A program made the translations under genes and the position numbers. A stretch of DNA of 41,934 nt from assembly GCA_964617665.1 (NCBI GenBank), contig CAZUAH010000062.1, positions 1 through 41,934 of the forward strand, in the 5' to 3' direction. Numbering within the stretch: position 1 is the first letter of the stretch; every line of letters starts with the position of its first letter. The notes under the pieces were generated by a model, which was not told the DNA's origin, searched no databases, and was given only the letters and a program-made list of their open reading frames with translations. The stretch is from JADHUC01 sp964617665 (GTDB taxonomy: Bacteria > Planctomycetota > Planctomycetia > Pirellulales > Pirellulaceae). Positions 41,040 through 41,934 of the stretch are shown one piece after another.

Positions 41040-41934
41040 ATGAGACACGCACTCTATCTGGGGATCGCCGTATTCGGCGCGTTGACCGTGTTTTCCACGG
41101 CCGTCACGGCGCAGGAAGCAAAACCAAGACGCGGCGACTTTTTCAAAGAACGGGATAAAAACGCAGATGGTCAGCTCACTCGCGATGAACTCCCCGACCA
41201 GCATCGAAAACACTTGGAGCGGCTTTTCCAACGCTTGGGCAAAGACGGGCTCACGCGGGAAGATCTGATGTTCAACAACATCGACAAGAACCGCGACGGC
41301 AAGATATCCAAAGACGAGGCGCCGGAGAAACTGAAACAAAACTTCTCACGACTCGATGCCAACAGCGACGGTGTGATGGATCTCGATGAATTCAAAACGG
41401 GATTCGCGAAACCGGGTGGGCAACGTCCGAAGGGGCATCCCGACGCACAACGACCGGAGGAGAACAAACGCCCGGCCCGGCCCAGTCGCGATTCTGTCGG
41501 CGAGCCCTGCAAGGTTCTTGCCGACGAGCGGACTAAGGAGCCATTGACAACCATCGCCTCGGAATTCCAACGGCGCGCCGAAACTCGGATCACTTTGAGC
41601 TTTCTGCCGGCTGCTGAAGTGGATGCGTTGGTCAAGAAAGGCAAGGTTCAGTCCGACGTGGTGCTTTGTATGCCGGCCGACAAGGACAGCAAGACGGCGG
41701 TGAGTTCGCTGGACGGCGCGAAGACGGTCGCATGGAAACATCCCGGCGGCACGCCTGTTTGGGCCGCCGCGATCACCAGGCATCCCCAAGCGTCGCCCTT
41801 CGTGCAATTCGTGGGCGGCCCCACAGGCCATCTTCGCTGGTCCGAGTCGAAGGCGGGCTTTACTATCGTCGGCGGCATGTCGCACGCCGAGGCGATTGAC
41901 TGGGTTGCGAAGAACCGCGTCGCACACACCTACC
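41040..41934 (+). CDS. EF-hand protein fused to a ModA-like periplasmic binding domain, 3' end off the window
   Basis: ATG 41040 follows agaggagagg at good spacing and starts a signal peptide (about 1-24, ending STAVTA). The frame is open to the window edge, giving 298 residues. EF-hand loops: DKNADGQLTRDE (39-50), DKNRDGKISKDE (82-93) and DANSDGVMDLDE (106-117), with a degenerate half-hand KDGLTRED between the first two. After a Pro/Arg-rich linker, the segment from about 165 resembles molybdate-type (ModA) extracytoplasmic solute-binding proteins: TIASEFQRRAETRITLSFLP, VKKGKVQSDVVLCMPADKDS, then FVQFVGGPTGHLRWSESKAG. Calcium sensing combined with solute binding is inference. The last residues (AEAIDWVAKNRVAHTY) may open another domain. 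Confidence 0.75.
   Translation, partial: MRHALYLGIAVFGALTVFSTAVTAQEAKPRRGDFFKERDKNADGQLTRDELPDQHRKHLERLFQRLGKDGLTREDLMFNNIDKNRDGKISKDEAPEKLKQNFSRLDANSDGVMDLDEFKTGFAKPGGQRPKGHPDAQRPEENKRPARPSRDSVGEPCKVLADERTKEPLTTIASEFQRRAETRITLSFLPAAEVDALVKKGKVQSDVVLCMPADKDSKTAVSSLDGAKTVAWKHPGGTPVWAAAITRHPQASPFVQFVGGPTGHLRWSESKAGFTIVGGMSHAEAIDWVAKNRVAHTY

Overview
The window reads as chromosome of a planctomycete, most likely Pirellulales-like. This is inferred from gene content, not from any marker gene: an ECF sigma factor next to a transmembrane Ser/Thr kinase that carries an anti-sigma-type zinc motif and WD40 blades; a giant secreted protein with a FERLEERMLL (LEPR-xLL-like) N-terminus and a dockerin-type C-terminus; a Tat-exported aldo/keto reductase; tandem SUMF1-like domains; and many EF-hand, PKD and RTX proteins. 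I see no rRNA, tRNA or CRISPR array.

Layout. (1) 1-14984 (+): the 3' part of one giant surface or secreted protein. It has ELWxxDGT repeats, then about 34 PKD/cadherin-like repeats, Gly-Ser-Asp linkers and RTX calcium repeats. Its start lies off the left edge, and the edge falls at the start of a near-perfect 792-nt duplication. (2) 15116-16722 (-): asnA (ammonia-dependent asparagine synthetase) and, upstream of it, the C-terminal piece of a radical SAM/SPASM protein. (3) 16704-18028 (+): a WD40/EF-hand gene that lacks its 5' part and is broken by a frameshift. The two truncated genes meet head to head at a GAATTC. (4) 18033-20990 (-): a large secreted protein of glycoside-hydrolase appearance. 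Divergent from it at 21201-22493 is a di-haem cytochrome c peroxidase (MauG family) gene whose 5' part carries two compensating single-base indels. (5) 22565-22951 (-): remnant of a lyase-like secreted protein. (6) 23015-34540 (-): a probable regulatory and surface-protein cluster of ECF sigma factor, anti-sigma/kinase/14-WD40 transmembrane protein, and a 2246-residue SdrD-B/RTX/dockerin protein. (7) 34668-38869 (-): a probable operon of Tat aldo/keto reductase, secreted single-CXXCH protein and pectate-lyase-like protein. (8) 39023 to the right edge (+): a tandem SUMF1-like secreted protein, then an EF-hand/ModA-like fusion running off the window.

How the parts may work together (inference): the ECF/kinase pair looks like a one-piece signalling unit. 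The periplasmic side has two seven-bladed propellers and the cytoplasmic side a kinase plus sigma-binding zinc motif. The next gene is a giant calcium-binding secreted protein and a plausible target. The lyase, cytochrome-like and oxidoreductase genes suggest extracellular polysaccharide processing coupled to redox steps.

The most unusual signals are: a 63-nt palindromic element (two hairpins inside a 9-bp inverted repeat) sitting in frame inside the kinase catalytic domain; two foreign domains nested inside single PKD repeats of the giant protein; a 22-bp perfect palindrome between divergent genes; and several disrupted genes clustered at 16.2-23 kb.
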